Below, piece by piece: positions 1 through 13,102 of a stretch of DNA of 64,000 nucleotides. Source of the stretch: Epiperipatus broadwayi. Taxonomy: Eukaryota > Onychophora > Udeonychophora > Euonychophora > Peripatidae. Numbering within the stretch: the stretch's first letter is position 1; each line of letters begins with the position of its first letter. The stretch lies in the NCBI GenBank assembly GCA_028023455.1, contig JAQFVV010001008.1, forward strand, positions 64,001 through 128,000, in the 5' to 3' direction. The notes below the pieces were generated by a model. That model was not told the DNA's origin. It saw nothing but the letters and a program-made list of their open reading frames with translations, and searched no databases. A program made the translations under genes and the position numbers.

Positions 1-1331
1 TAAAAAAATGCTAATCAAAATAGAGTGTGGAATTTTATAATTACTAGTATATCTATTGTAACATAAAATATGCTTGTTTTAATTTCAAAATCAAAATTAG
101 TAAAATATTAGTTAGACCTTTTTAAATATTTAATTTAAAATTTAAACAATTTTAAATCAAAATTATTTAATCCTTAGCTGTTATTTTAGAGTAGTATAGA
201 AAATATCTACAAAATGTTTTTGTCTGTATTTATTTCTACTTTTCCTTTCAACTTTATACAAGTACACACACTGCTATGTTGTATGTCATGAGATACATAA
301 TGGTCTCAGAATCTTTCGTATAAATAATTCATCAATATCATAGAATTATATCAGCAGGTGAACATATCTCATCATTGAAAAATAAGTAATATCCATTTTT
401 TAAAGCAAAGAAATATTCCAATGATTTTTCCCAATAAATTTGTCTAGTTAATGAATGAATACTATTGTTTTCACCTCATTATTCTATCCATTTAATAATC
501 ATATACTTTTAAGAATAAATAATAATAAAAATCATATGAAGGAACTTGGATTTGCTTCTATTGAAGCCTAGATACAAGAGAATGGGTTTAAACTGTTTAG
601 TCCTATTTATAATTTTTTAATTGATGTCAGAGAAACTATAGCAACACTCCAATTAACTCTTTTGTCAATTTCATCTAGTATACCATAAATAAAACCTTGT
701 TTTGCAATAATAAAAACAAATAAAAATAATATTTTATAATTTATCATACATATAATATACAACACTTACATGTTAAAATACTAAAAGTATTCTTTCATTC
801 TAACATAAACTAAACAATTTAGACTAAATTCTTTCATATTACAATGAAAACATGCTTTTACACATATTTTTAACACAATATTATAAAAATAAAATAACAA
901 ACATACTTGAGCCATTAAACATTTAGGTGTATTATTTTTAATCTATTACTGTGAATGCAGTAACAAAAATATGCATAATAAAGAAAAATAATAATTTTAT
1001 CAAGACTATAAGCTTTATTATTTACACATTCATTTTTAAAATGAATAAAATCAATTCACAAATTTTTATATTTGAATTAATAACATATGTTTCTTTCTCC
1101 AATATTATTGTTGTCATAGTATATTCCAATGCTCCACTGATTAATATTGTAACAAGGTGCGGACTGAGGAGAGCGATGGTCCGCCTAAAGTTACAAGAGA
1201 AATGGGTATATATATATTACTAATACTATTAGCTAATAAAGTTACTAATAATCGGAAATATCAATATTTAATGGTGATGGAAATATTTCGATATTAACCG
1301 TATATTATTCATATATTTATTTAGAGGTAAT
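1..1331. other. AT-rich non-coding DNA
   Basis: No supported gene. The reading frames here are made of AT-rich codons with no family resemblance. A small hairpin (GCGGAC/GTCCGC) lies at about 1,159-1,184. Its loop begins CTGAGGA, but no GAAA follows, so I do not call it a hammerhead. Confidence 0.6.
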
Positions 1332-2057
1332 TGTTAGACGATAAAAGAAAGAAGAAAAAAAAAATAAACATCGTAGAACTCGTGTTTTGTTGGGGTGTTT
1401 GTGGCATGCGAATGTATATATGTGCGTGATTAGTGTATTTCGAGTGGATAGCAAATTGGAACAAAACGAGACCCGTCTGAAATGCGAATGTACTTTGATG
1501 CGATGGCGACCGCAATGACGCAGTCATGGTCTATTCGGATGACGCAACCAGGGAATTTCGCCGGAGGGGATCACGAAAATGGAGGAGAAAGGACGAGAAG
1601 AAAAAGGATATAAAAGAAAATAGAGAGGGGATAAGAGTCTTCTTGCACGGACCAGAAAGTAATCAGAATAAAAGTGTATCATGCATCGAGTGGGTAAAAC
1701 CTCAACTTGACAGGCGATGAAGGCCTGCCCCACAGTCCAGACGTGCTGCAAGGAATAAAATCAAAGAACGCCGAATTCCGGTCATCGACGGCAAAGAATA
1801 GTGATCGCTACGGAGAAATGAACCACGAGATCATCCAGCTATAGAGCCTGTATCATCGTAACCCATGCTTTTGGAATATTGAGGTAACGTGAACTTTATC
1901 AATTGCCTATTGAATTGCTATTACCACACAATCCGAGTGTTAAACGGATTGTGTCATCCATTGGAACTTTGGAATAATTTAATTTTCTATTATTGAAACC
2001 TATTTTAATAAAACGTATCAGCTACAAAGTCCGTGGAGGCAGTTTAATAGACGAACA
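1332..2057 (+). mobile_element. Possible long terminal repeat (LTR)
   Basis: This block is clearly less AT-rich than its surroundings and has LTR-like landmarks: it opens with TGTTAG and closes with GAACA, has a TATA-like GGATATAAAAG near 1,604 and an AATAAA signal near 2,008. A GTGGGGCC motif about 15 bases downstream could be a degraded primer-binding site. No second copy was found in the window, no target duplication is visible and no gag or pol follows, so this is an inference from composition and signals. It could equally be another unclassified repeat. Confidence 0.3.
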
Positions 2058-2880
2058 ATATTAATGTGTTTTGTGGGGCCTATCAAAATCAAAGAGAAAG
2101 TGATTTACTTAATCCGTACATGTATGCGTATGCTATAACATTCAATGAAGCACGAGTTGTAAATAACGGGGGGTGGGTCAACTAAATGAATTTTAATATT
2201 TTCTTTTGTTGTATAATAAATTGTTTACATTAAAAATATCTTGTGGAATATTTTTCTTTCGCTTTGTATTTATATTATGTCAATCAAATTCATAGTTAGG
2301 GGCTAAAAATGTCATAATTAAAATAAAACGTATGCTCTACCTTGAATAACCAGCTTATAGAACTTTAGTATAGGGTAGCGAGCGCACTCCTCCGAAATTA
2401 GACGAAAACTTCATTCTGCGCTGGGAAAACTAATCGATAAGATTGGATTTGTAAATCGATTCAGTCATCAAATATACAAGTGATTACGGATATTAACCCA
2501 CTTCCAGTTAAAGACAGTAGTGTCGGAATCCCTACTTCCCGTCCACGGTCTATTGACCACCACTCCCTGAGATGAGCTAGGCTAATGAACACCACCCCTT
2601 TTTCTTAATTACCGCAAAAGGTAAAGCAACTGCAAATATTTATTGAGTCGCTATCGGGGTTTATTCTGCATCAATAAAGTCCCGCGGTGTAATTCTTGTT
2701 TGCTCATCGCAAATAGGTTTGGCGCTTGGAAGCAAACACGCTATCCATAAATATGCCCGGGAATCATGCAGAGACAAAAAGAATTCATATATCTATAAGG
2801 TTAAATCTCAAGTTAACTAGAGCCAATCCTATGAATTTATTAATACGACCCTTCAGCGGGCGAAGCGGTTCGTTATAATA
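2058..2880. other. Unassigned sequence of moderate complexity
   Basis: The stretch 2,340-2,880 has balanced base composition unlike the AT-rich DNA on both sides, which suggests a degraded repeat or the interior of the element starting at 1,332. A purine/G-rich run (GGGGGGTGGGTC) sits near 2,169. No reading frame or family motif could be recognised. Confidence 0.3.
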
Positions 2881-4727
2881 TATTCACTATTAAAATCAAA
2901 CCCCCAAAAATTTTACAATTAAAATTATTCCACATATTATTTGATTTCAAATTTCAGTAGGTAATTGAAGTTTAGTAAAATAAGAAAAAAGGATTGATTT
3001 AATTTTTAAGTAATTATTTAATTAATTAAAAAAATAAATTGCTCTCTTTTCTTTAGGTTCACTGCATATTACTATGCTATATATTTCTGCACTTAATTTA
3101 TTATGGATGGACTTCATTTAATACACTTATTCATCAATTAATTTTTATGAATTATGATTGGAATGCATATTCTTGCTAAAAGGCTTTGATTTAGTACATT
3201 TTCGTCAAATGCTTTTACAATACAAAATATAAAATAAACCCTATTCATTTTGCATTTGTTCTTATATCTGCATTTAATTTCTTAGGATTGTTTTCATTAT
3301 TGCTTTTATTTAACACATTGATTGGCTACTATATAATGCTTTTTGTATTGTTTTGTTTGATAAAAGGCTGCTTAGTAAATTCACTAATAAATATATACAT
3401 TTTATTTCTCGAGGGGGATTAGTTTTTGATTCTTTTTTCCTATATGATATCATCCCATAGATAGATTGTCCAAATTGAGATAGTTTGCATGCTATAATAG
3501 CACCAGAAAATCATTATATAAAAACTATGGACATTAGCAACAGAGACTGAATGCATTTTTTAAAAGAATATATAAAAATATATAGTATTAATATCATTGA
3601 AATTAATGTTTATTAATTATAATTCAACAAATAATTTGAATTTTATATTTCAAATAGACCCGTTTATTTAAAAAATCATAATTTACATTGATATTAAACT
3701 CCTCGTGGCATTAATCATAATTTCGTTGTTATAAACAATTTTATTATATTGATCCACTGCAGAATAAAAATCTCTCTTAAGATAATTCCAATATTTTCAT
3801 TCATAGTTTTCTTCTCCATATAATTTTCATCAATCTAATAATAAAACAAATATACTACTAATTTAAAAAGATTTATAATTAATCCGTTCTTCTATTGATT
3901 ACTTGCAAATTCAAGATTTACTTTTGATAAAAAAATAATTTGCAAGATGTACTCAAGCAGCAAAGAATGAAAATATGTATTTTACGATATAACAACAATA
4001 ATGAATCTAAGCACACATAGATGAGAGAATAACCGGAAAACATTGATGTCTGTAAATAGAATTAAGAGTATAAAATAGAGCTGAGGTGGAGACATTTAAA
4101 GGAACAATTGCCACTATATAGACACTGAAATTTTAATTTAAATCCCAAGACATGTTAAAAGATCTAAACAGGAACCATACTGTATGATGAAATAGATATT
4201 TACTGAAAATATATGAAGAGAAACTATAAATTGGAAATACTGAAACTATTTTAGAAAGCCTTATTTTGCAAGAATCAATATAATAAAAGTGATCCTAAAT
4301 ATGAGATTATGATTAATGCCTTAAAAGGTTTAACATCAATGTAAATTATGGTTGATTAAAAATGTCTGTGCATCTCAAAATTAACTTAAAGACATAAATG
4401 ACATCGCATGCACTTTGAGACTATTTGGTCTTTCTTCTCACAAATTAACTTTAACAAATAGTGCATTATATATCTTCCAAAAAGAGAAATAATGTTTAAA
4501 AGATGCTAATATTAATTTCATGAAATTACTTAGTTATACTTTTCTGAAATGCTCTTATTTGAAATAATTTACAGTTTTAATTAATTGTTATGTGCAGTTT
4601 TAAATCAAAAATACCTTTTTAAAAAACTTTCAATAACAGTTGCGATAATACTGATTGGGTGATTTTATTATAAACTGTTTTTTCAACCTACATTAAAGTA
4701 AATGAATAATCAATCATTCTGTATGAA
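2881..4727. other. AT-rich DNA, nothing recognised
   Basis: No gene, RNA or repeat could be supported. The sequence is dominated by A and T runs with frequent stops in all frames. Confidence 0.6.
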
Positions 4728-4815
4728 GTTCGAGCACAAAAACTCCAGAACGGAAATACATTCGAGAACCTTACACTCCAGAATATGACTCACTACCGCT
4801 GAGCTAAACTAAACA
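4728..4815 (-). mobile_element. tRNA-derived SINE relic (SINE-Q type)
   Basis: On the - strand there is a good pol III A box (TAGCTCAGCGGTAG) and, about 30 bases later, a B-box-like GGTTCTCGAATG. After that comes a 3' module, TGCTCGAACTTCATACAGA, resembling the tail TGCTTGAACTTCTTATGAAC seen in the SINE copies near 27 kb and 53 kb. The order head, B box, tail is kept, so this is most likely a divergent member of that family and not a functional tRNA. Confidence 0.5.
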
Positions 4816-5129
4816 GGTATTAAAAAAATATATTTTAATGATGAAAATGGATTATTTACTTTGCGATGTAGCTTTAAATCTGAGATTCAAAAATGAATAA
4901 ATTATTGAAAAGATAATGAGCAAAACAATCTAGGTCAACGTGATCATTGTCCAGTGTTTCAATTTCGTCATAGTGCTTGTCTATCCATTCCACCACGACT
5001 TTGGCTGTGAAATTAACATTGAACATAAATTACTAAAATATTAACATATATATAATATTGATTTTTCTCTTCATTTGCATTTGTAATTTAAATTTGCATA
5101 CGAACTTGTTGATCTTGCCTGTGAAATAA

Positions 5130-5482
5130 TTTCTTTCTTCTTTATAATCTAAAGCTGAGTGCACTTTCTACACCATAATTATAGTTCTTTTAAATTAATT
5201 ATTGTTGCTTCTTAATTTATACTGTAATTAATTATGCATGCATTTTTATTTAAATTAGTTCATTTAAATATCTCATTGTTAGATAAATGTAATAAACAAA
5301 AAAGGAAAACACAATGCAATTATATAATAAATGGAATATTTAAATGAATTTAATGTAAATAATACATGCATAATTACGTTACTGTATACATAAAGCAGCA
5401 ACAATAATTAATTTAAGAGAACTGGTTATGGTGATCTTCACCCAAAGTGTACTCAGTCTTAAGTTATAAAGATGAAAGAAAC
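5130..5482. repeat. Palindromic MITE-like inverted repeat
   Basis: Two arms of roughly 140 bases, about 5,130-5,274 and 5,335-5,482, are reverse complements with scattered mismatches. Shared blocks include TTAATTATTGTTGC and its complement GCAACAATAATTAA. The centre is AT-rich and there is no coding capacity. This is the layout of a non-autonomous foldback or MITE element. The superfamily is unknown because the termini and target duplication are not clear. Confidence 0.65.
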
Positions 5483-7869
5483 CACTTCATTATGGAGATG
5501 AACATACTTATGCAAATTTAAATAAGTTACGTTTTTTCGTATATGTATAATTTAAGATTTACAAAATATCATCTTAGATTTTATATCTTAATTTTTATAG
5601 AACTTTGACGACTTCCAATGTCTTCCAAAGTTTTAGTCATGTCTATTATCCAGGTAAATATAAATCTCTAAAAAGTTTTTTAATCTTTTTTAAAAAATAT
5701 TTTCATTTTCTAGCCTTCCATATGAATTATAATAAATTTAATTTTTTTTTGTAAAATAATCTCAGGAAGTGAAGTACAAGTTGATCATCGTAGTGATATG
5801 GCATTCTCTTACAATGATCTAAGAATGTACTCTTTGGTAATTCACCCATTTAAGTCCCTAACATATTTACTTATTTTTGAGCTGTAGTTAAAAATGTTTT
5901 GTAAAACAAATGTTGCTTAACATTTTCATTAACAAACTCCTTTCATTCTTGTTTGATCTTTTGTGACTGCTTGGATAATATTTGCAATATTTTAGTAGAG
6001 GATGTAAAACAACCAATCAGTTCCTTCGAAAGCAGGTCCTATCATGTTGTTATAACTTTACATTTAAATATTATTGATTTTTTAGTTGAAAAATAATTTT
6101 AAAGAGGGCAGCATCATATGGTACATTTTTCTTGGTAAAATGACTAAAATCGACAAAATAACTTAAAAATTAACAGTTTGAGAATGTGTTAAAACTGCAA
6201 ACAAGTATCCTTGTGGAGAACAGTCCATTAATAAATATTTTATAAAGCAATATGGACAAATTGTAATACTAGAGAGAGCTGAGATAATTTAATAGTGGTT
6301 ACATAAAATATCTTCAACAATTCATATCTTATTGAAAAAACAATTCATTAGTTCATATTTAAAAACGTCACCAATATTTCTGAGTACCTAAAAAGCCCTT
6401 ATAAAAAAAGACCAATTCATAAGTATATTTTAAAAAAGCCAGGACTTCAAACTGTTATTTTTATCCATTTTGTTTTTCGTTCTGGCAGAAATAACATTTT
6501 CTTTCTGGTTTCTAATTTGAAGCTCTGAAAAAACATAGTTGCTCTCAGGTGCACTTTCACCAAAAAAATTGCCCAATGTCTAAAAGTTTGGCTATACCTG
6601 CTATATTTTCACTACATGGAACTGCATAATACCTAATAATGAACAAAGAAAAAAAAACTAATTGATAAGAAAAAAATGTACTTCTTTCTTATGTCTAAAA
6701 ATAAATTGTTTAGAAAAGAAATAAAATCCACAGCAGGAAATGTAATAAATAGTGTCGTGAAAATAATATATTTAACAATCCAAACAGTACCAAAGGAATA
6801 GATCTCATTTTATATGTTCTCATTTGTTATTTGTCTTTTACAGGATTTTTATTCAAGTATTTCAAGAATATGTGTTTGTGTTGAGGTTATTAAGATAATC
6901 TACAAAAGGTATTACACATGGAAAAAGAGAAATGAAGTTGAAATATTCCATGTATATGTGTTTAATTAAAAAAACAGATATATTAATCTTTAACAGGTTT
7001 AAAGTTTATAACTGGGTCAGAGATAATCTCTAGTTTAATAAATGATTAGTAATGATGATTATTATAGTTATTCAGATTGTATCCTGTCAATGCTGTGGGT
7101 GCTGTAAGTTTGATATCTGTAAATCAAATGTAACAATTTTCTTTTATATATTATATCTAAAAACATATTACATTTACAGGAAAATGCGAATAATATAAGA
7201 TTGCTTTTTTGGAATTTAATTTACCCCCAAAAAATTTATTTAGCAAAAAAGCATAATAAATAAAGTCATGGAAATAATAAATAAAAACATTTCATTTATG
7301 GAAAAATGTAAATAGTTGTCAGTTATTTTATTATATATTGTTGTATTCGTTAAAATGTTATTTACAATTATTTTGCATGACTTATTTTATTAACGTTTTC
7401 GTGTAAATGAAACATATTTTTATTTATTATGCAAAATATGAAACATTTATTTTATTTATTACTTTTAGCTTATTAAAACTATATTATTTTTATTTTTTTG
7501 TAACTAAAACATGTTTTTACTTATACAAATTATAAAACAAAACCTATTCATTCTATACTAATTTGGTTATTATATGTATTATTATTATTTTATTTATTTT
7601 ATTCGCATATGTGGATTTTATTTCTTTTCTAAACTTATTTTCAAGCATTAAAAATGAATTAGACATTATTTTTTTTATCAATCAGATCTTTTTAGTCATT
7701 TATATGTACTTCGTAGCTCATTTAATAGATAGACTTTTAGATTATAGGAGCCAATATTTTTATTAAAATACTGTAGTTTTTCTCTGTTTAAACTCGAAAA
7801 CGCTTTTATTATATTTTTTAAGTTGTTGATAAATTAATAATCGCTCCTGAAACATTAAGGATTTCATTT
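5483..7869. other. AT-rich DNA, nothing recognised
   Basis: No supported gene or repeat. The longest open frame (about 7,563-7,766) is an I/F/L-rich translation of AT-rich DNA, with no start context or homology. Confidence 0.6.
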
Positions 7870-7879
7870 CATTTTTTTT

Positions 7880-7995
7880 TTCATATGTCATAGCATCGCC
7901 GGGAGGCGAATCCGCAACAACCGTCTGCAAACAACTGCTTGCTTGCAAGACGGCTGCGCTGACCTCTCGACTAACAACGCTTGACGAATGTATTT
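7880..7995 (-). mobile_element. SINE-T copy (tRNA-Thr-like head)
   Basis: On the - strand a tRNA-like unit starts near AGCGTTGTTAGTCGAGAGG. It has an anticodon-stem region resembling CTTGYAAGC, then GCGGATTCGCCTCCCGG as the B box, and ends ...GACATATGA followed by an A tail (the T run at 7,868-7,881). The same head, B box and GACATATGA tail occur at 8,079, 42,205 and 45,811, which defines a family. A duplication of part of the anticodon arm (two GCAAGC/CAGTTG-type blocks) makes this copy longer than the 45.8-kb copy. Confidence 0.65.
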
Positions 7996-8078
7996 TTTTC
8001 TTCAACTATGAAAAATTTTGCTTGCATCAAACAATTGTTACCTACGTGGTACATATATTCTTTAAAAAGCAATATTTA

Positions 8079-8183
8079 ATGAAGCATTGGTGGTCGAGAG
8101 ATCGGCGACAGCTGCTTTACAAGCAGTTGTCCTGGGTTATCGGGTTAGCTTCGCGCCTGATGCTATCACACATGAAAAAAAAA
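8079..8183 (+). mobile_element. SINE-T copy with 9-bp target duplication
   Basis: A + strand copy: GCATTGGTGGTCGAGAG head, CTGCTTTACAAGCAG anticodon arm, GGTTATCGGG B-box region, then a short tail ending CACATG and an A run. It is flanked by the direct repeat CAATATTTA at 8,070-8,078 and 8,184-8,192, as expected for LINE-assisted insertion. It lies only about 80 bases from the oppositely oriented copy at 7,880. Confidence 0.75.
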
Positions 8184-8192
8184 CAATATTTA

Positions 8193-9768
8193 GAAAAGAA
8201 TCAGTTAAATTATTTTAATTGCATAACTTGATCCACTAGAAAAAAATTTGAATATTAAATTGTTGATAAATTGATCTGTGAAGGTTATTGTGCTTAATAT
8301 TATATCTGTGATTGGTCATATAGTGAGCAAAGTATTTTGTATTTTATCAGATAGAACTCTGCATTTCTAGTTTTCAATAATGTCCACGTGTTTCAAAAGA
8401 AGTGTATTGGTAATATGTTTATAATTGTGACCCGTTTTATCTAAAGAAGGATTACAAAAAAGAAAGCCTTTAGAACGTTTGGGTGCCTATCTGTGATTTC
8501 TACTTTGTTTAAAATTGTCAAAAAAGAGGACGTGAAAAATTTGATTTTTATTGATATTAGAACATTTAGAGTTGAAACTTAAAATTAAGGTAGAATACTT
8601 CAAGTTCTCTTGCAAAAGGATTTATTAGTTATAAAATCATCCCTAATCTTAACTTGCAATCATTTTTTACTATTCTGAAAAAAAGATGTAGGATAATTAA
8701 GAGTTTTAAATAATATATCCCTTGATGCTCTGCTTTACATAATATGGAATATAACAAGAGCAGAGATCTCCTCTAACAACATCTTTATAAGTTCGATATT
8801 GTTGCAAATGGCATTAATAGGGAGTTTTTCTTGCTTTATTACTGTGCAAGTTCAAAACATTCCTGGACAGGAAAAACAAAGATGGTTACAATTTAAAAAG
8901 AAAAGTGATTATTAAAATAGGGTTAGACAATATAATGAATGTTTAAGCAGGTTGGATTAGGTTCAAAATCTTATTTTTATTTTAATTTCAGGCTTTTAAA
9001 CTGCATTATTTTAATCTTTGAATCGCAACTACTCATTGATAAAGGCAAAAACCTGAATCTGATCTGAGATTATAAATTTAAATGTCTTATGTCTGATAAT
9101 CATTACTTATTCAAAACTGATTATGGATAGCATTACAGTAGAGAGCTACTCTAGGTTTAAAAATACTAAAAAGTTTATAAATATATTACGAAATGAGAAA
9201 ATATATTTCATTAATTCTTACGCTTGATCAAATAGAATGCCTATTCTAAATTGTTTAGGATAAGCTGTTAAAATGTAATTGTACCATATTTATCTGTAGA
9301 TTTTATATATACAATATATATAAATCAGTAACAGGAATATGTATTCATAAATCTAATGACATTAACAAAATGTATACTAGGATTAAATATTTAACAGTAA
9401 ACTACTTCAATGTGATAAAAATTATTTGATCTATATTATATATTTAAAACAAGTTTGTTTTATATATTGCAAACTGTTATGGTCGATCAAAAGCCAACAC
9501 ATTGGGTAAGCGAAAATCCATGAATGTAACTTTCCAAAGAAATACCAAGTAACCATAAAATAAAATATAGATCTAAACACAGGTCTGGATTAGTATAATA
9601 TCTCTAAGGTATCAAATAAACATATAATCTAAAATAAGTCCTCTTAGAGATCTAAGTGAATAATAAGTAAATAAATTCTCTTATGGACTAAGTACACATT
9701 AACTAATACATTATTTATAAGATGTCGATAGACCAATGGTTGATTGATAAGGCTTAGTTACATTCCAT
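8193..9768. other. AT-rich DNA, nothing recognised
   Basis: No coding region, RNA or clear repeat could be supported. Confidence 0.6.
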
Positions 9769-9769
9769 A

Positions 9770-9807
<38 letters not shown>

Positions 9808-9829
9808 TGATGATGATGATGATGATGAT
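9769..9829. repeat. Compound microsatellite (TAA)n-(TGA)n
   Basis: An uninterrupted run of TAA units passes directly into a run of TGA units. The sharp switch of one base in the unit is typical of a point mutation followed by slippage expansion. Confidence 0.95.
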
Positions 9830-11799
9830 CTCATTGTAAAGAATACTAGCTTTGCAGTGATAATCTAAAATAATAAAATAATTTAGGTTCTTTTAACTAA
9901 TTAATAGCGATAATAGGAATGAGTCTCTTATTTTCTTTAACATCATATCAACACTTTCTTACTCTAATGAAGTACAGATTTATCGAAAGATAGATTTGAA
10001 CATAATATTGGCTAGCAACGATTAATTCTTATTTTGGTTCTTATGTTACCGGCTAAGTAAAGTCAAGTTTTCTTTAAATCTAAAATGATTGTCTATCGAC
10101 AGCAAAGCAACATGGTGCAGTGAGTAAAAAGGAATTTTGTTGTACCAAACACATCACTAAGTATTCTAGCAACAACAGCGTCAATAATGTCATTTTATAT
10201 AAATTTAATAGTATATGTAATAGCTTGCGTGAATTGTATCAATGTGACAACTTCAAAATAATAAGTACTCTTATATACATTTTAAACACTTTTACTATTT
10301 GAATGGATTTTCTGGAATATGGATGTGACAAATGACAACGAATACAGAAACATAATTAAAAAATAAAATAAACATTTTTTTACAAAGATTAAATATATAT
10401 TTTTTAGTTTATAATTTGACAAAAAAAATATATAACTTATTTACTATTATTTACAAAAGTAAAGAAACCTCTACATAAATTATTACATCAGTTAGATATC
10501 ATACACGTATAACATATAAATGATATACTTAAATCATACAAATAAACAAATAAAGAGAAACCTTCTGCAGTTGAATTTAATAGCCAGTGTTACATAGTAA
10601 GAGTAATTCGCGCATCTGAATGTACTAATAATATAGTTATTAATATGACAAAATATATTTTCATTGAAATTAGTTTACAATTTCTTAATATATAATGTAC
10701 GATCTAATATAAAGAAGTACCTTGTATTAATCTTAGATAAACAAAGCTGTTGGAGTAGAGAAACACAAATTCAATACTTTAATCAACAGTCATTTAAATA
10801 TATATATATATATTGAAACTGTGACAGTCAGATTATGTATGCTGGTTTAACCTAGTTCGAATCCTAGCGAAAGTACCTCAGGAAATACTCATACGTGAGA
10901 TATTAAATCAAAGAATGCTATGACCTCTGCTCTATTTAAGCCTATTCTAGAAACACAATTTAGACCAACAACACCATCTGAGCCACACATAAATTATTTT
11001 TCAACCGGCCACAAAGCTTAGCAACATGGTAGAGACATGGACGGGAAATCACAAAGGCTAAAAAGCTAAATGTATAAAGTACATAAAAAGATGTGTTGGT
11101 GTTTGCGTTTTGCGTGCCTGGATCATTGAAAAGTAAAATAAAGCATTTAATATAACTCAGAAACTCAAGTTTTGATAATTAAATAATGTTTAATTAATGA
11201 CTTTAGAATATGAATAAGGCTTTAATGGGCTAAAACTATTCCCCTAAATTACTGCAGCAAACTAATTAGACAATAAAAGAAAACAAGTTAGGTTTTAGGT
11301 CAAATTCTTTTCTTCCCAATTTTATTAAAAAATTCCAACTCGATCTTCTCGATAAAAGTACGATAGATAATAAAAACCTTTTGCAAAGCATTTCTTATGG
11401 CTTTGCGCTAAAAACGTGTTTAAAATGGACTTCGGCATTATGCGCTAAATCAATATATCGTGATAAGCAAATGACGGACAAAAAAGTGTTATCAAAGAGA
11501 TCAAGTTGGCACACCAAAAACGACTTAGTTTAATTAACAACATAAATAAAATTGGAAAGAGATTTCAAATGACAAAAAGTTAACTAATACAAATTTAACA
11601 CCTTGGAAATATAAATATTTACAATGGTTAGTAAGGAGGAAGAATAGCGAAGAGTAAAAAGGTTACATATAACTAGATGATCCCAAAATATATTTAGGGA
11701 TTAATTTATAAAATGTTTACATAGCAAAGACATATATTTCAATACAACAATAAAACAATATGAATCAAAAGTAGCATACGAGATAGTTTAATATAGTAG
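9830..11799. other. AT-rich DNA with one tRNA-like relic
   Basis: Apart from the tRNA-like stretch at 10,825-10,880 nothing could be assigned. A (TA)n run lies at about 10,798-10,813. Confidence 0.5.
10825..10880 (+). repeat. tRNA-like 3' half (SINE relic)
   Basis: The stretch contains CTAGTTCGAATCCTAG, a good match to the T arm / pol III B box with flanking bases that can pair as a T stem. A matching A box is not evident, so this is a relic and not a tRNA gene. Confidence 0.35.
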
Positions 11800-11805
11800 A
11801 TACGA

Positions 11806-12130
11806 TACCGTCCTTTTCCGTGATGTCCATTGGCTTGATCCGACCGACGATGGGTGTTTGTCCGGACAATGAAAATGAAGTATGGCTTCATGAAAAGTTC
11901 TCCAGACACGGCATAGGTTCATATGGTTATTGAATGGATGTTAAGGCATTTTTGGATGGTATTTGGGAACCTCGACGATAGGCAAAGCTATGATTTGCCT
12001 AGCCCGACCTCTCCTTTATCAAAATGGTTGGGTTTAACTGGAGCAGTTTAACTTTCTCCATTTGTTTGAAAATGAGCAGCTGTATAACTTTTTGAAACTC
12101 AAGCTAAATGTGAGCAAAATCTGACGGATT
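11806..12130. other. Unassigned patch of balanced composition
   Basis: This patch stands out from AT-rich surroundings. It contains a hairpin with AGGCAAA/TTTGCCT arms near 11,981-12,001. Neither strand gives a continuous frame. It may be a degraded transposon segment, possibly related to the gypsy relic that follows, but no link can be shown. Confidence 0.3.
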
Positions 12131-13094
12131 TCTCTAAGAGAAATCACAGATGCTACTTTCAGAAAACTTGGAAATAAAACATGAGAAAAATCTTAATAAG
12201 TCACTTCACAAGCAAAATCAGAATCAGCTTGGCTCCTTCAAAAAAAGTCTGAATAATCATCTCTTTTGTTCTCCCTACTATTTATACTTTCTCTGCCAGC
12301 TACACTTCTGTGTTTGTATGATCTGAGATCTTGATAAGCCCCCCTTACTGCTTTGTTTCAAAGCACTTAAGTTCTAAAAATAACACCAATTTTTACTCTA
12401 ACTTTCTTACTTTAAAGTTGAATTCTATTAATTAAAAAACAGAAAGAAAATGCCATCTTTAATTAGACTTGAACGGCTCACTAATTAAAATATGCATTCT
12501 TTCAGAAATGTTGGTGGGCTTATCTCAAAATCCGTCATACTAAATATTTTAATAAAATTTGAACAACAATATATTATTATTTTACAGTAAAGATGACATT
12601 TTTATTTCAGCAGAATTTTGCATTAACTCATATATATACGCTAGATGTATATATATGTTTGACTAATAGGTTAAGCAATTTTTATCAATAGAATGGAAAT
12701 TTATTTAAAATAAAATATTTAACTGTAATACACACATTTAATAAGCATAACTATTTTAACTCTATTACCAAAATATATGATGATGAACTATAAACTTAGT
12801 TAGATCTACAATACTAATTAAGTTTATAGGAGGAGAGTATGTGAAGCATGGATCGGGCTTCAGATCCATTGCTTCATTTCCCATTTGGATTAGTGAGCAA
12901 AAAAATGTTTTTAAAAAAAAAAAAAAATGCATTGCTTCCAGGTCAGAGGTAAGAATTTGTACCAGGTGAGTTCAAACCTACTCTTTGTTCACTGTAATGT
13001 TTAATTTGCTCCTACTAATAATCTTTCTATATGTTACTATAACGGTTTATCCATCATTCACTCTCTATATTTTTTAAATTAAGTCAGTGTTGTT
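12131..13094. other. Flank of the gypsy relic, no LTR found
   Basis: A 3' LTR of the - strand gypsy element would be expected here. I compared it by eye with the sequence beyond 17,450 and found no convincing repeat. An A/T tract lies at about 12,902-12,927, and a short palindromic stretch (GATCGGGCTTCAGATC) near 12,851. Confidence 0.4.
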
Positions 13095-13102
13095 TTTTTA
13101 GT

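Noticed and set aside
1155-1190. GCGGACTGAGGAG...GTCCGC as a ribozyme or tRNA fragment
   Set aside because: A simple six-pair hairpin; the remaining hammerhead or tRNA parts are missing.
951-1223. 90-codon frame on the + strand
   Set aside because: I/F/N-rich translation of AT-rich DNA with no motif, context or homologue known to me.
1321-1751. Overlapping frames on both strands at 1.3-1.75 kb
   Set aside because: They overlap a block with LTR-like signals; no conserved motif, and opposing frames are explained by the lower stop density of balanced composition.
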